Shown in pieces: positions 8,759 to 17,812 of a stretch of DNA of 64,000 bases. A program made the position numbers and the translations under genes. Below the pieces are notes generated by a model. That model saw nothing but the letters and a program-made list of their open reading frames with translations, did no database searches and had not been told where the DNA came from. The DNA is taken from the NCBI RefSeq assembly GCF_030161395.1, contig NZ_BSST01000001.1, forward strand, positions 3,782,001-3,846,000. The letters run 5' to 3'. The DNA comes from Thalassotalea insulae. Its GTDB lineage: Bacteria; Pseudomonadota; Gammaproteobacteria; Enterobacterales; Alteromonadaceae. Each line of letters opens with the position of its first letter. Position 1 is the first letter of the stretch.

Positions 8759-9613
8759 ATGTGCTTTTATCGGTTTGTCTTTATTATTGCATTATGTATT
8801 TCTTGTCGCATTAATGCACAAACTATTACTGTCTTTGCCTCGTCTTATGATAAAACGCCAACTCACCAATACTATGTTGAATTACTTCGTTTTTTGCTCG
8901 ATAAATCAGAACGTGAAGATATCTCAATTGTTACTTTGAAAGAAAATGTCTCTACTCATAAGCAGGTACTGACCTTATTGCAGAAAAAACTGATTGATTT
9001 GACCTGGACTGGTACCAAGAAGCATTACGAACAGGAAATGCGTGCAATTCCAATTCCGTTGCTGAAAGGCCTGTTAGGGCACAGGGTTTTTATTATTCAT
9101 GGTAAACGGCGGGCTGAGTTTGAACAAGGTAGTTTATTAGCGCTTAAAAAACTAGTGGCGTGTCAGGGCAGTGATTGGCTAGATTCCGATATTTTATCTT
9201 GGAATGGTTTCAATGTATTACGTGTTGATCGTGTTGATCTGATCTTTAAAATGTTGGCTAAAGGTCGTTGTGATTACTATCCGCGAGCTATTTTTGAAGG
9301 CTATAACGAATTGAAAGTTGCTCAACAGCAATATCCAATGTTAGAGGTATTTGATGATTTAATATTGGAATATAAATTTCCACTATATTTTTTCGTGCAT
9401 CAAGATAATCAGGCGCTTGCCCAATTATTAACTGACTCATTAAATCGGGCAATTAACGACGGCAGTTTTATCGATTTTATGGAGAATCATCCGTTGACCT
9501 CAGACATTTTTCCATTGTCTAAATGGCAATCTAAACGGGTGGTAAAGCTTGAAAACCCATATTTACCGAAAAGTGCACCAGTGGATAATAAAGCGATGTG
9601 GATTGCTTTGTAG
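8759..9613 (+). CDS. Periplasmic solute-binding-like protein, orphan
   Basis: The protein of about 284 residues has an N-terminal hydrophobic signal sequence ending near INAQ. Downstream segments such as LLQKKLIDLTWTGTKKHYE, the RCDYYPRAIFEGYNEL block and the YKFPLYFFVHQDNQALA segment resemble bacterial periplasmic binding proteins of the family-3 or phosphonate type. The start ATG at 8759 has AGAGG eight bases upstream; the ATG at 8753 is too close. No transporter genes flank it. It is a second orphan binding protein within 2 kb. Ligand unknown. Confidence 0.7.
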   Translation: MCFYRFVFIIALCISCRINAQTITVFASSYDKTPTHQYYVELLRFLLDKSEREDISIVTLKENVSTHKQVLTLLQKKLIDLTWTGTKKHYEQEMRAIPIPLLKGLLGHRVFIIHGKRRAEFEQGSLLALKKLVACQGSDWLDSDILSWNGFNVLRVDRVDLIFKMLAKGRCDYYPRAIFEGYNELKVAQQQYPMLEVFDDLILEYKFPLYFFVHQDNQALAQLLTDSLNRAINDGSFIDFMENHPLTSDIFPLSKWQSKRVVKLENPYLPKSAPVDNKAMWIAL

Positions 9614-9615
9614 CG

Positions 9616-10605
9616 TTAAATGCATTCAATTACTAATCGATTTCGACCATTCTTTTTCGCCTGATAAAGCAATTTATCGGCACTGAGTAGTACTTCTTCC
9701 TGAGTGTTTGACTGGTTATCGTCAATAACAACAGCCCCTATACTGATAGTCAGATGATCGGATATTTTGGAAAACTCATGTGGGAACTCTTTGTCCTCAA
9801 CTGCTTGCAGCATGTTGTTAAGCACCAACGTCGCGCCGGCAAGATCACTATCAGGTAACAGTACGACAAACTCTTCTCCACCGTAGCGGGCAGAAAAATC
9901 ACGGGGTCGATGTAAGTTTTCCCTGATAGTGGTAGCGACTTTTTTCAAGGCGATATCGCCAGCGCCATGACCATAGTGATCATTGTACTGTTTGAAAAAA
10001 TCGACATCGATTAAGGCCACGGCCAGTTGTTTTTGATCGCGCTTATTGGCTGCTATTTCATCTTTTAAGACAATATCGAGCTTACGTCGGTTGGATATGC
10101 CGGTTAAGGCATCAAGGTGAGCGAACTTATCCAACATTTTTCTTTGCCTGATCAACTCTAAGTGCATTAATACTCGGGCGATCACTATGTTTGCTTTAAA
10201 CGGTTTATAAATGTAATCACAGCCGCCAAGGTCAAAGCCCCGCTCTTCGTCATCACTATTAGCTAAGCCGGTGACAAAAATGACAGAAATAGCCATAGTT
10301 ATCGGGTTGTTTTTTATTTCTTCGATAACTTCAAAGCCTGATTTGTCAGGCATGACGACGTCTAATAAAATTAAGTCTGGGACATGCTTTTTAGCAAGTT
10401 CTACCGCTTGCTCACCATTTTTGGCAAAAATAATCGTCGCTTCTTCTTGTAAAAGCTCTTTTAGAATTTTCCTGTTGGCTTTTTCATCATCAACTATTAA
10501 AACTTTTTGATCTAAACGTCCCATGGTTCTTTTATTAGTATTCTTATTTATTACGCTATAGCGGTATGTAAAGGGAGTTTCCCTTAGGCAATTTTTATCA
10601 TCCAT
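9616..10605 (-). CDS. Response regulator with GGDEF domain (diguanylate cyclase)
   Basis: A receiver domain (VLIVDDE, phospho-acceptor Asp in LILLDVVMPDKSG, Lys in YIYKPF) is followed by a GGDEF domain with an intact active site, GGEEF in RYGGEEFVVLLP. An inhibitory I-site RPRD lies five residues before it, so the enzyme should make cyclic di-GMP with product feedback. The layout is PleD/WspR-like. It begins six bases after the stop of the hybrid kinase, so the pair is an operon and the kinase is the probable phosphodonor. An alternative ATG at 10524 gives a protein starting directly before the receiver and may be the true start. Confidence 0.92.
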   Translation of the reverse strand: MDDKNCLRETPFTYRYSVINKNTNKRTMGRLDQKVLIVDDEKANRKILKELLQEEATIIFAKNGEQAVELAKKHVPDLILLDVVMPDKSGFEVIEEIKNNPITMAISVIFVTGLANSDDEERGFDLGGCDYIYKPFKANIVIARVLMHLELIRQRKMLDKFAHLDALTGISNRRKLDIVLKDEIAANKRDQKQLAVALIDVDFFKQYNDHYGHGAGDIALKKVATTIRENLHRPRDFSARYGGEEFVVLLPDSDLAGATLVLNNMLQAVEDKEFPHEFSKISDHLTISIGAVVIDDNQSNTQEEVLLSADKLLYQAKKNGRNRLVIECI

Positions 10606-10611
10606 AATATG

Positions 10612-13600
10612 TTAATGCAATTCCGTCGCCAGTGCCTTAATTTTCTTTATTGCATCAGCATATTCGATATCTTCAATATTATCCGCTATTTGTTTTGCTG
10701 TTGCACTATGTTTAGTACCTTTGGTTAATATGAGCAGTTGCGGTAATAAATCTTCTGCTTCGGCGTTTTCTTGTTCAACTAATATTTTCATCGAGTCTAA
10801 TAGCGCTGTAAGCTTGTTATGATCGCAAGGAGCGCTGTTTTCAGAACTGTCTGTCTTGTTATTATTGCTAGCTGAAACGCTGCTACTTTCGTTAACGTTT
10901 TCATCACTGGTAGGAATGGTCGCAAGTGCCATGACTATATTGTTTAGTTCTATACAGGTTTCCGCGACTAATAAGCTCGCAGCTTCAGGTTTTTCCTTAA
11001 GTTGAGCCTCCAGTTGGGTCGCTCTTTTTGCCAGAGTAACCGCACCAATGTAATTAGCGTTTGATTTTAATGAGTGGGCAATCCTAAAAGCTTCTTCAAA
11101 TTGCTGATTGTGATAGATCTCTCTTAGGCCATCCACTGTATGTTGATAATTATTGTTAAAGTCTTGTACCAGTTTTTGGTAGATGTGTTTTCTACCCCCC
11201 ATGGCTTTAATCGCACTGTCGATATCTAAACAATCAAGTTGGCGTAATGCCGCGATATATGCATCACTTTGAGCCTTGGGGGCTTCGCTATTTTTCCTCG
11301 GTTCAATGCTTTTCTTTGACTCTGTTTTTGCTGGTAATGCAGCCATAGGCATTGATTTATTATTTGGCTTTTTATCTAGCCATTTTGACACTAAGGTAAA
11401 TAAAGCGTTTGGATCGATAGGTTTGGTAAAGTAGTCGTTCATACCGACATCCAGACAACGTTGTAACTCTTCCTGCATCGCGTGGGCGGTCATTGCGATA
11501 ATCGGAAGGTCTTTAAATTGAGACTGTTTTCGGATCTCTGTCGTTGCGGTTAAACCGTCCATTTCTGGCATTTGTAGGTCCATAAATACCAGGTCATAGT
11601 GTTTATTTGCGAGTTTTTCCAGAGCTATTTTGCCATTTTCAGCAACATCAATATTGACATGAGTTTCTTCTAAAAAGCCTAAGACCACTTGTTGGTTTAA
11701 AGCGTTATCTTCAACTAATAAAATATGATCTTTAGATAAATCTAATAAACCTCTATTTACTAGCGGACGAGGTTTAGCGCTATCAATTTTTAATGCATTG
11801 GTCATCGCATCTAGTAATAGTGATGCATCTACTGGCTTTTCTAAGAAACCATCAATACTGGTTGAACGTGATAATGACATAGCATCATTTTTATCAAATG
11901 CCGTTACCATCAAGACTGCAGGAATAGCGTTTGGGCTGTCAGTTTGTGTAATAGCATGGGCTAGCTCAATACCGTCCATTTTCGGCATGCGCCAATCGGT
12001 GATCACCAAATCAAACGGTTGATTAGCAAGGTTAGCATTATTGATCAGCTCCAATGCTTCATGGGCATTGTCAGTACTGGTGATTTGACAGCCAAATTGT
12101 TGCAATAAGTCTTCCATCACACTTAAACACAGTGAATTATCATCAACCACCAAGACACTTATACCTTCAATCATCATGGTATTGCTGGCGATTATTTCAC
12201 TCTGTTCTACTTGTTCAAAAGTGACGTTAAAGCTGAAGGTACTACCTTCGCCTAATGTACTATTTACCCAAATTTCACCATCCATTAAAGTGGTTAATTG
12301 TTTGCATATAGATAAACCCAGTCCGGTACCGCCAAACTTGCGGGTGATTGAACTATCTGCCTGACTAAATGACTTAAATAATTTGTTCATTGACTCAGCT
12401 TCCAAGCCAATACCGGTATCTGAGACATTAAACTCTAATTTATTTGATGCTTGTTCACTGAGTTTTACCTCGATTAGCACATGTCCGGTATCGGTAAACT
12501 TCACTGCGTTAGTGACTAAGTTCACTAGGATCTGTTGTAGTCTAACCGGATCTGATTTGATTTGTTTCGGCACATTAGGTGCAACTTTAACTACCAGTTC
12601 CAGCCCTTTACTGTGGGCTTTAAGGGCGCAAATGTTGGCGGTTTTTTTCAATAAACCTTCGATATTCATCATCACAGATTCTATTGTCATTTTGCCCGCT
12701 TCGATTTTTGAGAAATCGAGAATGTCATTGATTAATCCGAGTAGGGCTTGTGACGAATCCTGAGTTTTTTCAATTAAGTCTTTTTGATGATTATCGAGTT
12801 TGGTTTTCAGCGCCAAATGACTAAGGCCAATAATTGCATTCATCGGTGTGCGAATTTCATGACTCATTTTCGCGAGAAACTCACTTTTCGCTTGTGTTGC
12901 CTTTTCCAGTTCGGCGGTACGATTAGCTACCTGAAATTCTAAATTACGATTGATGTCGAGCAAACTTAAGTGATTTTCAACCCGAGACAATAATTCATGC
13001 TTAGAAATTGGCTTACTTAAATAGTCATTGCCACCAACAGAAAAACTTTCTACTAAATCAATGACTTGGTTTTTGGCAGTTAAGAATATGATAGGTAATT
13101 CATTAATAGAGAACGCTTTGCGCAAGTTTTTACATACTTCATAACCTGACATTTTCGGCATCATCACATCAAGCAAGATCAAATCGAATGGGCGTTTACT
13201 TTCTTTTTCCGGGTCAGGGTCATTATTATCATGCTTAAGATTAACTTTATCTATGAGGGCTAGAGCTTGCGGGCCACTGGATGCTTCACTGATTTGATAA
13301 CCCATGACATTTAGGTGATTAATCAACACCTGGCGGTTTATTGGATCATCATCAACCACCAAAATATGAAAATCACTGTGATCTATGGTTGCTTCTTTGT
13401 CGAGTGTTGCCTCTTGTTCTTCAACACTGACATACTCTATTTCGTTTTCTAAGTATTGTAAACGGTTGAGTTTTTGCTGATTGGTCGATTTAATCACATT
13501 GGTAGCGTCGATTATCTGGTCGCTGTTAATCGGTAAGGTAAAGCTAAAACAGCTGCCTTCGCCAGGAGTTGAGCTCAGGTAAATATTGCCACCATGTAAT

Positions 13601-16600
13601 TCAACTAATTGCTTGGTTACGGCAAGCCCCAACCCCGTGCCGCCCTGACCACGGTCATCACTGCCTTGTAATTGTTCAAAAGAGTTAAAAATGATGGCAT
13701 GCTTGCTAGCGGGAATACCGACACCGGTATCTGTCACTGATATTTTAATGACATTACCGATATGTTCTGCATCTACAGTGACTTCACCTTGTTCAGTAAA
13801 TTTAATGGCATTACCAATTAAGTTATAAAGAATTTGCTCAACTCGGCTTTCATCGGCATTGACTAACGGTAAGTTATTGGCAACGTTATTTTTCAATACC
13901 AGCGGTTTATCACCAATTAACGGGGTAGATACGGTTAACACGACATCGGTTAAGCTATGGAGTTCAACTCCACTGGTATTAAGTTTTAAGTTGTGGTTTT
14001 TAAGCTTAGAAAAATCAAGAATATCGTTTACCAGGTGCGACAATCGTTTACCACTGGCAACCACCATTGCAAGGTTTTGGTTGGCGGTATCTGGTAACTG
14101 ACCTGCAACCCCGTCGATAAGCGACTCTGCCAGTCCAATGATACCATTAAGCGGGGTACGCAATTCGTGTGAGGTATTGGCTAAAAATTCATCTTTTAGC
14201 CTATCTGCGCGTGTTAATCGAATATTGATTGCATGCTCTTTTAACCGTTGATAATTCTGACGATATAAAATAAAACCAATAATACCGATGAAGGTTAAGG
14301 CATATAAAGTATAAGCCCACCAGGAGAGCCAGGGCGCTGGCAGTACAGTGATTGGTAATGATTTACCTTGCTCATTCCAATATCCATCACCATTACTGGC
14401 CTTGACCCTTAAAGTGTAGTGGCCTGACGGTAAATTGGTATAAGTAGCACGGCGGTTTCTCGCGTCGGTATAAATCCATTCATCATCAAAACCTTCCAGC
14501 ATATAGGCGTATTGATTATTCATCGGGTCGGAAAAGTGCAGGGCAGCAAAATCAAACGATACCAGTTTCTCATTATGGGTTAGCGTTAATCGAGCTAATT
14601 CGTTAATCACAGAGTCTATGGTAAAGGTATTTTTGTCTTCAATTTCATTGCTGAGCTTGACGTGGTTATTGTTGATCCTGAAGTCGGTTAACACTATGTT
14701 TGGTAAAGTGGTATCGTCTTTGATATTTTCAGGAATAAAATGAACATAACCATTATTTCCGCCAAAGTAGAACTCACCTGATTGATTTTTATAAAAAGAA
14801 AATGTTGCAAACTCTTTGACTAATATACCGTCATTTTCACCATAGTTTTTAAAAGCTTCTGTCGTAGGGCTAAATTTTGAAATACCATTATTTGTGCTTA
14901 ACCAAAGGTTTTCTTGATTATCTTCTAAAATGCCGTAAATAAAATTATTTGCTAAGCCATCTTCTTCTTTATAAGTAACAAATGTTTCAGTTATCGGATT
15001 AAACTTGTTGAAACCAGATTGAGTAGCAAGCCATAGGTTACCTTTTTTATCTTGGTGAATATCCAACACCCAGTCGTTGGTTAACTCACTATTGGTGGCT
15101 TGATAATGTTTAAAGGTATTATTAACAGGATCAAATTTATTGAGTCCTCTCATAGTGCCAAGCCAAAGTATTCCATTTTCATCTTGGTGAATAGACCAGA
15201 CATTATCATCGGATAAAGAATTTTTGCTACTAGGATTATGCTTATAATGAGTGAATTTTTGTTTTTTAATATCGAAACGGTTTAAACCGCCACCCCAAGT
15301 CCCCAGCCATAAGGTATTTCTATTTTCCTGATAAATTGGTAGAACAATATTGTGGCTAATGCTGTTAATATTATTAGGCTCATTGCTATAGCGAGTAAAT
15401 GTTTTGTTTTCAGGATTAAATAAATTTAATCCGCTATCTAAAGTACCTATCCAGATGCCATGAGAGACATCATAAATGAGAGTTCCTATTCCATTTGAGC
15501 TAATGCTGTTGGCATCATTAGGGATATTTTTGTAATGAATATATTTCCCTGTACTTTTTTCATACTCGTTTAAACCTGAATTGTAAGTACCAATCAATAA
15601 TTTATCATCGTATTCTAAAAAGGAAATAATTGTATTACCGCTTAAAGTGTTTTTTTTATTTGTTTTTTGTACTGTATGATGAAACTGTTCGTTTAAGATA
15701 TTGAACTTATCAACACCCCAAACAAAATTTCCAATCCATATATTGGTAGCGTTATCTGCAATAATTTGGGTGATTTCATTGTGACCGATACTGGTGGGGT
15801 CTTGGTCATCCGCTTGATAATGCTGAATGATATTTGTTGTTAAGCTTATACGATAAACGCCATTAGCTTTACTGCCAATCCATAGGTCATTGTGATGTTT
15901 TAATAGCGAAGTGATATGGATATTTGCCAGGTGGCTGGTGACCACATCATGACTGGTCACTTTTTGCGTATTGATGTCGTATAATACTAAGCCATTTTCA
16001 CTACCTAGCCATAAGCTATTATTGTCCTGAATGATTGTTGTTACAGCTTGACTATTTTGGGGGAAGTTTACAGATATAAAATCTATATTGTTGACATCTG
16101 ATTGTTTTAAGCCGTTCTTTTTGCTTGCAACCCATAGAATATCAGTATCATCTATGAATACTGTTTTAATATTGTGATTGCTTAAGTAGTGAGTAAAGTT
16201 TTGTCCATCAAACTTATCAAGTCCTTTACTGGTTGCGATCCAGTAATTGCCATTACTATCTTGAATAATATCATTAATTGAGTTACTGATTAAACTATTA
16301 CTATTTGATGGGTCGTTGAGATAATGTTTAAAGGTATTAGTTTGTTTATTGAAACGATTTAACCCGCCCCCATCTGTTCCTATCCATAATTGATTATTTT
16401 GATCTTCAAATAGTGCAAGAATATTATTGCTGGATAAAGCTCTCTTGTTGTCGGGAACGTTTTTATAAATGGTAAACTGATAGCCATCGTAACGGTTTAA
16501 ACCGTCCGCGGTACCTATCCATAAGTAACCTTGGTTATCGTATAATAATGCTTGAGTGGATCCTTGGGATAGTCCTTGTTCCCGATAAAAGTGTTCAAAT

Positions 16601-16671
16601 TCTGTAGATAAAACGGGAGACTGAATAAGGGAAAATAATAATCCACTAAAAAATAAAAGCATGACGCGCAT
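10612..16671 (-). CDS. Giant hybrid sensor kinase: propeller sensor, two kinase cores, three receivers, HPt
   Basis: This 2019-residue protein has a signal sequence, then about 650 residues of two-component propeller repeats (recurrent WIGT..GLN.F and WLGT..GL motifs), and a Y_Y_Y domain ending near residue 775. One membrane helix follows at about 785-805. Kinase core 1 has its His near 835 (HELRTPLNG) and an ATPase domain with GTGLGLAV. Receiver 1 has Asp near 1170. Kinase core 2 has its His near 1271 (SHEIRTPMN) and GTGLGLSICK. Receivers 2 and 3 have Asp near 1559 and 1697, and an HPt domain has His near 1865 (AHSLKSNA). The large periplasmic propeller resembles sensors of polysaccharide-derived ligands. 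Having two complete kinase cores in one chain is unusual. It is co-transcribed with the diguanylate cyclase. Confidence 0.93.
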   Translation of the reverse strand: MRVMLLFFSGLLFSLIQSPVLSTEFEHFYREQGLSQGSTQALLYDNQGYLWIGTADGLNRYDGYQFTIYKNVPDNKRALSSNNILALFEDQNNQLWIGTDGGGLNRFNKQTNTFKHYLNDPSNSNSLISNSINDIIQDSNGNYWIATSKGLDKFDGQNFTHYLSNHNIKTVFIDDTDILWVASKKNGLKQSDVNNIDFISVNFPQNSQAVTTIIQDNNSLWLGSENGLVLYDINTQKVTSHDVVTSHLANIHITSLLKHHNDLWIGSKANGVYRISLTTNIIQHYQADDQDPTSIGHNEITQIIADNATNIWIGNFVWGVDKFNILNEQFHHTVQKTNKKNTLSGNTIISFLEYDDKLLIGTYNSGLNEYEKSTGKYIHYKNIPNDANSISSNGIGTLIYDVSHGIWIGTLDSGLNLFNPENKTFTRYSNEPNNINSISHNIVLPIYQENRNTLWLGTWGGGLNRFDIKKQKFTHYKHNPSSKNSLSDDNVWSIHQDENGILWLGTMRGLNKFDPVNNTFKHYQATNSELTNDWVLDIHQDKKGNLWLATQSGFNKFNPITETFVTYKEEDGLANNFIYGILEDNQENLWLSTNNGISKFSPTTEAFKNYGENDGILVKEFATFSFYKNQSGEFYFGGNNGYVHFIPENIKDDTTLPNIVLTDFRINNNHVKLSNEIEDKNTFTIDSVINELARLTLTHNEKLVSFDFAALHFSDPMNNQYAYMLEGFDDEWIYTDARNRRATYTNLPSGHYTLRVKASNGDGYWNEQGKSLPITVLPAPWLSWWAYTLYALTFIGIIGFILYRQNYQRLKEHAINIRLTRADRLKDEFLANTSHELRTPLNGIIGLAESLIDGVAGQLPDTANQNLAMVVASGKRLSHLVNDILDFSKLKNHNLKLNTSGVELHSLTDVVLTVSTPLIGDKPLVLKNNVANNLPLVNADESRVEQILYNLIGNAIKFTEQGEVTVDAEHIGNVIKISVTDTGVGIPASKHAIIFNSFEQLQGSDDRGQGGTGLGLAVTKQLVELHGGNIYLSSTPGEGSCFSFTLPINSDQIIDATNVIKSTNQQKLNRLQYLENEIEYVSVEEQEATLDKEATIDHSDFHILVVDDDPINRQVLINHLNVMGYQISEASSGPQALALIDKVNLKHDNNDPDPEKESKRPFDLILLDVMMPKMSGYEVCKNLRKAFSINELPIIFLTAKNQVIDLVESFSVGGNDYLSKPISKHELLSRVENHLSLLDINRNLEFQVANRTAELEKATQAKSEFLAKMSHEIRTPMNAIIGLSHLALKTKLDNHQKDLIEKTQDSSQALLGLINDILDFSKIEAGKMTIESVMMNIEGLLKKTANICALKAHSKGLELVVKVAPNVPKQIKSDPVRLQQILVNLVTNAVKFTDTGHVLIEVKLSEQASNKLEFNVSDTGIGLEAESMNKLFKSFSQADSSITRKFGGTGLGLSICKQLTTLMDGEIWVNSTLGEGSTFSFNVTFEQVEQSEIIASNTMMIEGISVLVVDDNSLCLSVMEDLLQQFGCQITSTDNAHEALELINNANLANQPFDLVITDWRMPKMDGIELAHAITQTDSPNAIPAVLMVTAFDKNDAMSLSRSTSIDGFLEKPVDASLLLDAMTNALKIDSAKPRPLVNRGLLDLSKDHILLVEDNALNQQVVLGFLEETHVNIDVAENGKIALEKLANKHYDLVFMDLQMPEMDGLTATTEIRKQSQFKDLPIIAMTAHAMQEELQRCLDVGMNDYFTKPIDPNALFTLVSKWLDKKPNNKSMPMAALPAKTESKKSIEPRKNSEAPKAQSDAYIAALRQLDCLDIDSAIKAMGGRKHIYQKLVQDFNNNYQHTVDGLREIYHNQQFEEAFRIAHSLKSNANYIGAVTLAKRATQLEAQLKEKPEAASLLVAETCIELNNIVMALATIPTSDENVNESSSVSASNNNKTDSSENSAPCDHNKLTALLDSMKILVEQENAEAEDLLPQLLILTKGTKHSATAKQIADNIEDIEYADAIKKIKALATELH

Positions 16672-16894
16672 ATAATTATCTTCTTAAATTGGTTATCTAG
16701 TTTTAGCTTTTTATCTAAACAGCTTAAATTTATTATAGGATGACAACAAGTAATTATTTTTCTCTATTTCCCCGATTTATTTCTTGACTTCTTTTTTATA
16801 GTACAACTATTCTGGGGATACTTATTTGATAAGTAGCGTAATTTATTTAAAATAACTATTATTAACTTTCTAATTGATTTTAAGGATAAACAGC
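16672..16894. other. AT-rich divergent intergenic region
   Basis: This 223-base gap separates the divergent hybrid kinase and the small peptide gene, so it must hold both promoters. It is very AT-rich. AAGGA at 16882-16886 is the ribosome-binding site for the peptide at 16895. No confident -35/-10 pair or operator stands out. Confidence 0.5.
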
Positions 16895-17065
16895 ATGACT
16901 AATACCGAACACTTGCATCAAGAAGGCGTTTTGAATAAAGACGATTTATCTGCAGAACATACAGAAGCGATTGATAGCTTGTCAAAAGAAGAAGTTGAAC
17001 AGCTAAAATCAATGAATAAAAATGCTAATAAAGGAAAAGATAAGCCAGTTGGCATTGCAATTTAA
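16895..17065 (+). CDS. RiPP precursor-like small peptide, 56 residues
   Basis: The 56-residue peptide starts at ATG 16895, eight bases after AAGGA; a TTG 21 bases earlier lacks a site. Residues 1-40 are acidic and helical-looking (DLSAEHTEAIDSL, KEEVEQLKSM). Residues 41-50 are basic and Asn-rich (NKNANKGKDK) and the end is PVGIAI. An acidic leader with a short distinct C-terminal core is the usual plan of precursors modified by radical SAM enzymes. It has no cysteine, signal peptide or membrane segment. Its stop overlaps the next start (TAATG), so translation is coupled. The precursor role is inferred from this layout and its neighbours, not from a recognised family. Confidence 0.6.
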   Translation: MTNTEHLHQEGVLNKDDLSAEHTEAIDSLSKEEVEQLKSMNKNANKGKDKPVGIAI

Positions 17066-17751
17066 TGAGCAGCCATTACGAAAAACTTTCACACCGCCTG
17101 GCTTTAATGGAAGCCCGGGCGTGTGAAATAAATAGGAAGTTTTTAGCATTATCTGTTAACCCTCAAGTTTGTATTGAACAGGCAATAATGAATTATAGGG
17201 TGTCAAATGCAACAGTTGCTTTAATGAAAGAAGTTATTCGTTGCTCTGCTCGTTATGATGAAAATGAAGTGTTACAGCCGTTAGTTCGTTATATGAAAAA
17301 ACATATTCCTGAAGAGGCTGGGCATGATGAGTGGTTTTTGGATGATTTAACTGTTCTTGGTGTTTCACGTGAAGAAGTTAAAGCGAAATTACCAAACTCT
17401 AATATATCTTCACTTATAGGTTCACAGTATTATTGGATCAACCATGTTCATCCCGTTGCATTTATGGGGTATTTGTTTTGCTCCGAAACTCATCATCCCA
17501 CTGTCGAATATGTTGAAAAACTAATTGCAAATTCTGGTTTACCAGCAGAAGGTTTTAGCAGTTTGATGCATCATGCTAAGCTTGATGTTCACCATAAAGA
17601 AGACATTATTAATGTATTGAATGGTCTCCCATTGACTGAAGACCTACTAAAGATAGTAGAAATGAGTGCGTTTCAAACTTATCGTTATATTGCATTGGTT
17701 ATGGAGGATGTTTGTAAAACCGCACCTATTGTTCAAAAAGCTATAGCGTAA
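17065..17751 (+). CDS. Heme-oxygenase-like diiron protein (iron-containing redox enzyme family)
   Basis: The 228-residue all-helical protein carries metal-ligand-type motifs: E84 and H87 in EEAGHDEW, E141 with H143/H144 in ETHHP, and H170, D174 and H177 in HHAKLDVHHKED. This arrangement is characteristic of heme-oxygenase-like diiron oxidases, the fold shared with TenA and PqqC. Known members perform oxygen-dependent chemistry such as N-oxygenation, C-C cleavage or desaturation. It overlaps the peptide gene by one base, which suggests the two products act together. A terminator follows directly. Metal content and reaction are inferred. Confidence 0.75.
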   Translation: MSSHYEKLSHRLALMEARACEINRKFLALSVNPQVCIEQAIMNYRVSNATVALMKEVIRCSARYDENEVLQPLVRYMKKHIPEEAGHDEWFLDDLTVLGVSREEVKAKLPNSNISSLIGSQYYWINHVHPVAFMGYLFCSETHHPTVEYVEKLIANSGLPAEGFSSLMHHAKLDVHHKEDIINVLNGLPLTEDLLKIVEMSAFQTYRYIALVMEDVCKTAPIVQKAIA

Positions 17752-17765
17752 GTAAACTAAATTAT

Positions 17766-17790
17766 AGAGCATCTTATGATGCTCTTTTTA
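17766..17790 (+). terminator. Rho-independent terminator or attenuator inside the peptide cluster
   Basis: AGAGCATC and GATGCTCT form a perfect 8-bp stem with a TTAT loop, followed by a T-run. It lies between the diiron-protein gene and the peptidase gene on the same strand. It would make the first two genes a unit and reduce read-through into the peptidase. Confidence 0.8.
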
Positions 17791-17812
17791 GAAGGATATG
17801 AGAATTTAGATA

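Noticed and set aside
12383..12763. 126-residue frame on the plus strand inside the hybrid kinase
   Set aside because: It is a shadow of the kinase coding frame, has no ribosome-binding site and no recognisable domain. Similar antisense frames in the kinase were left out.
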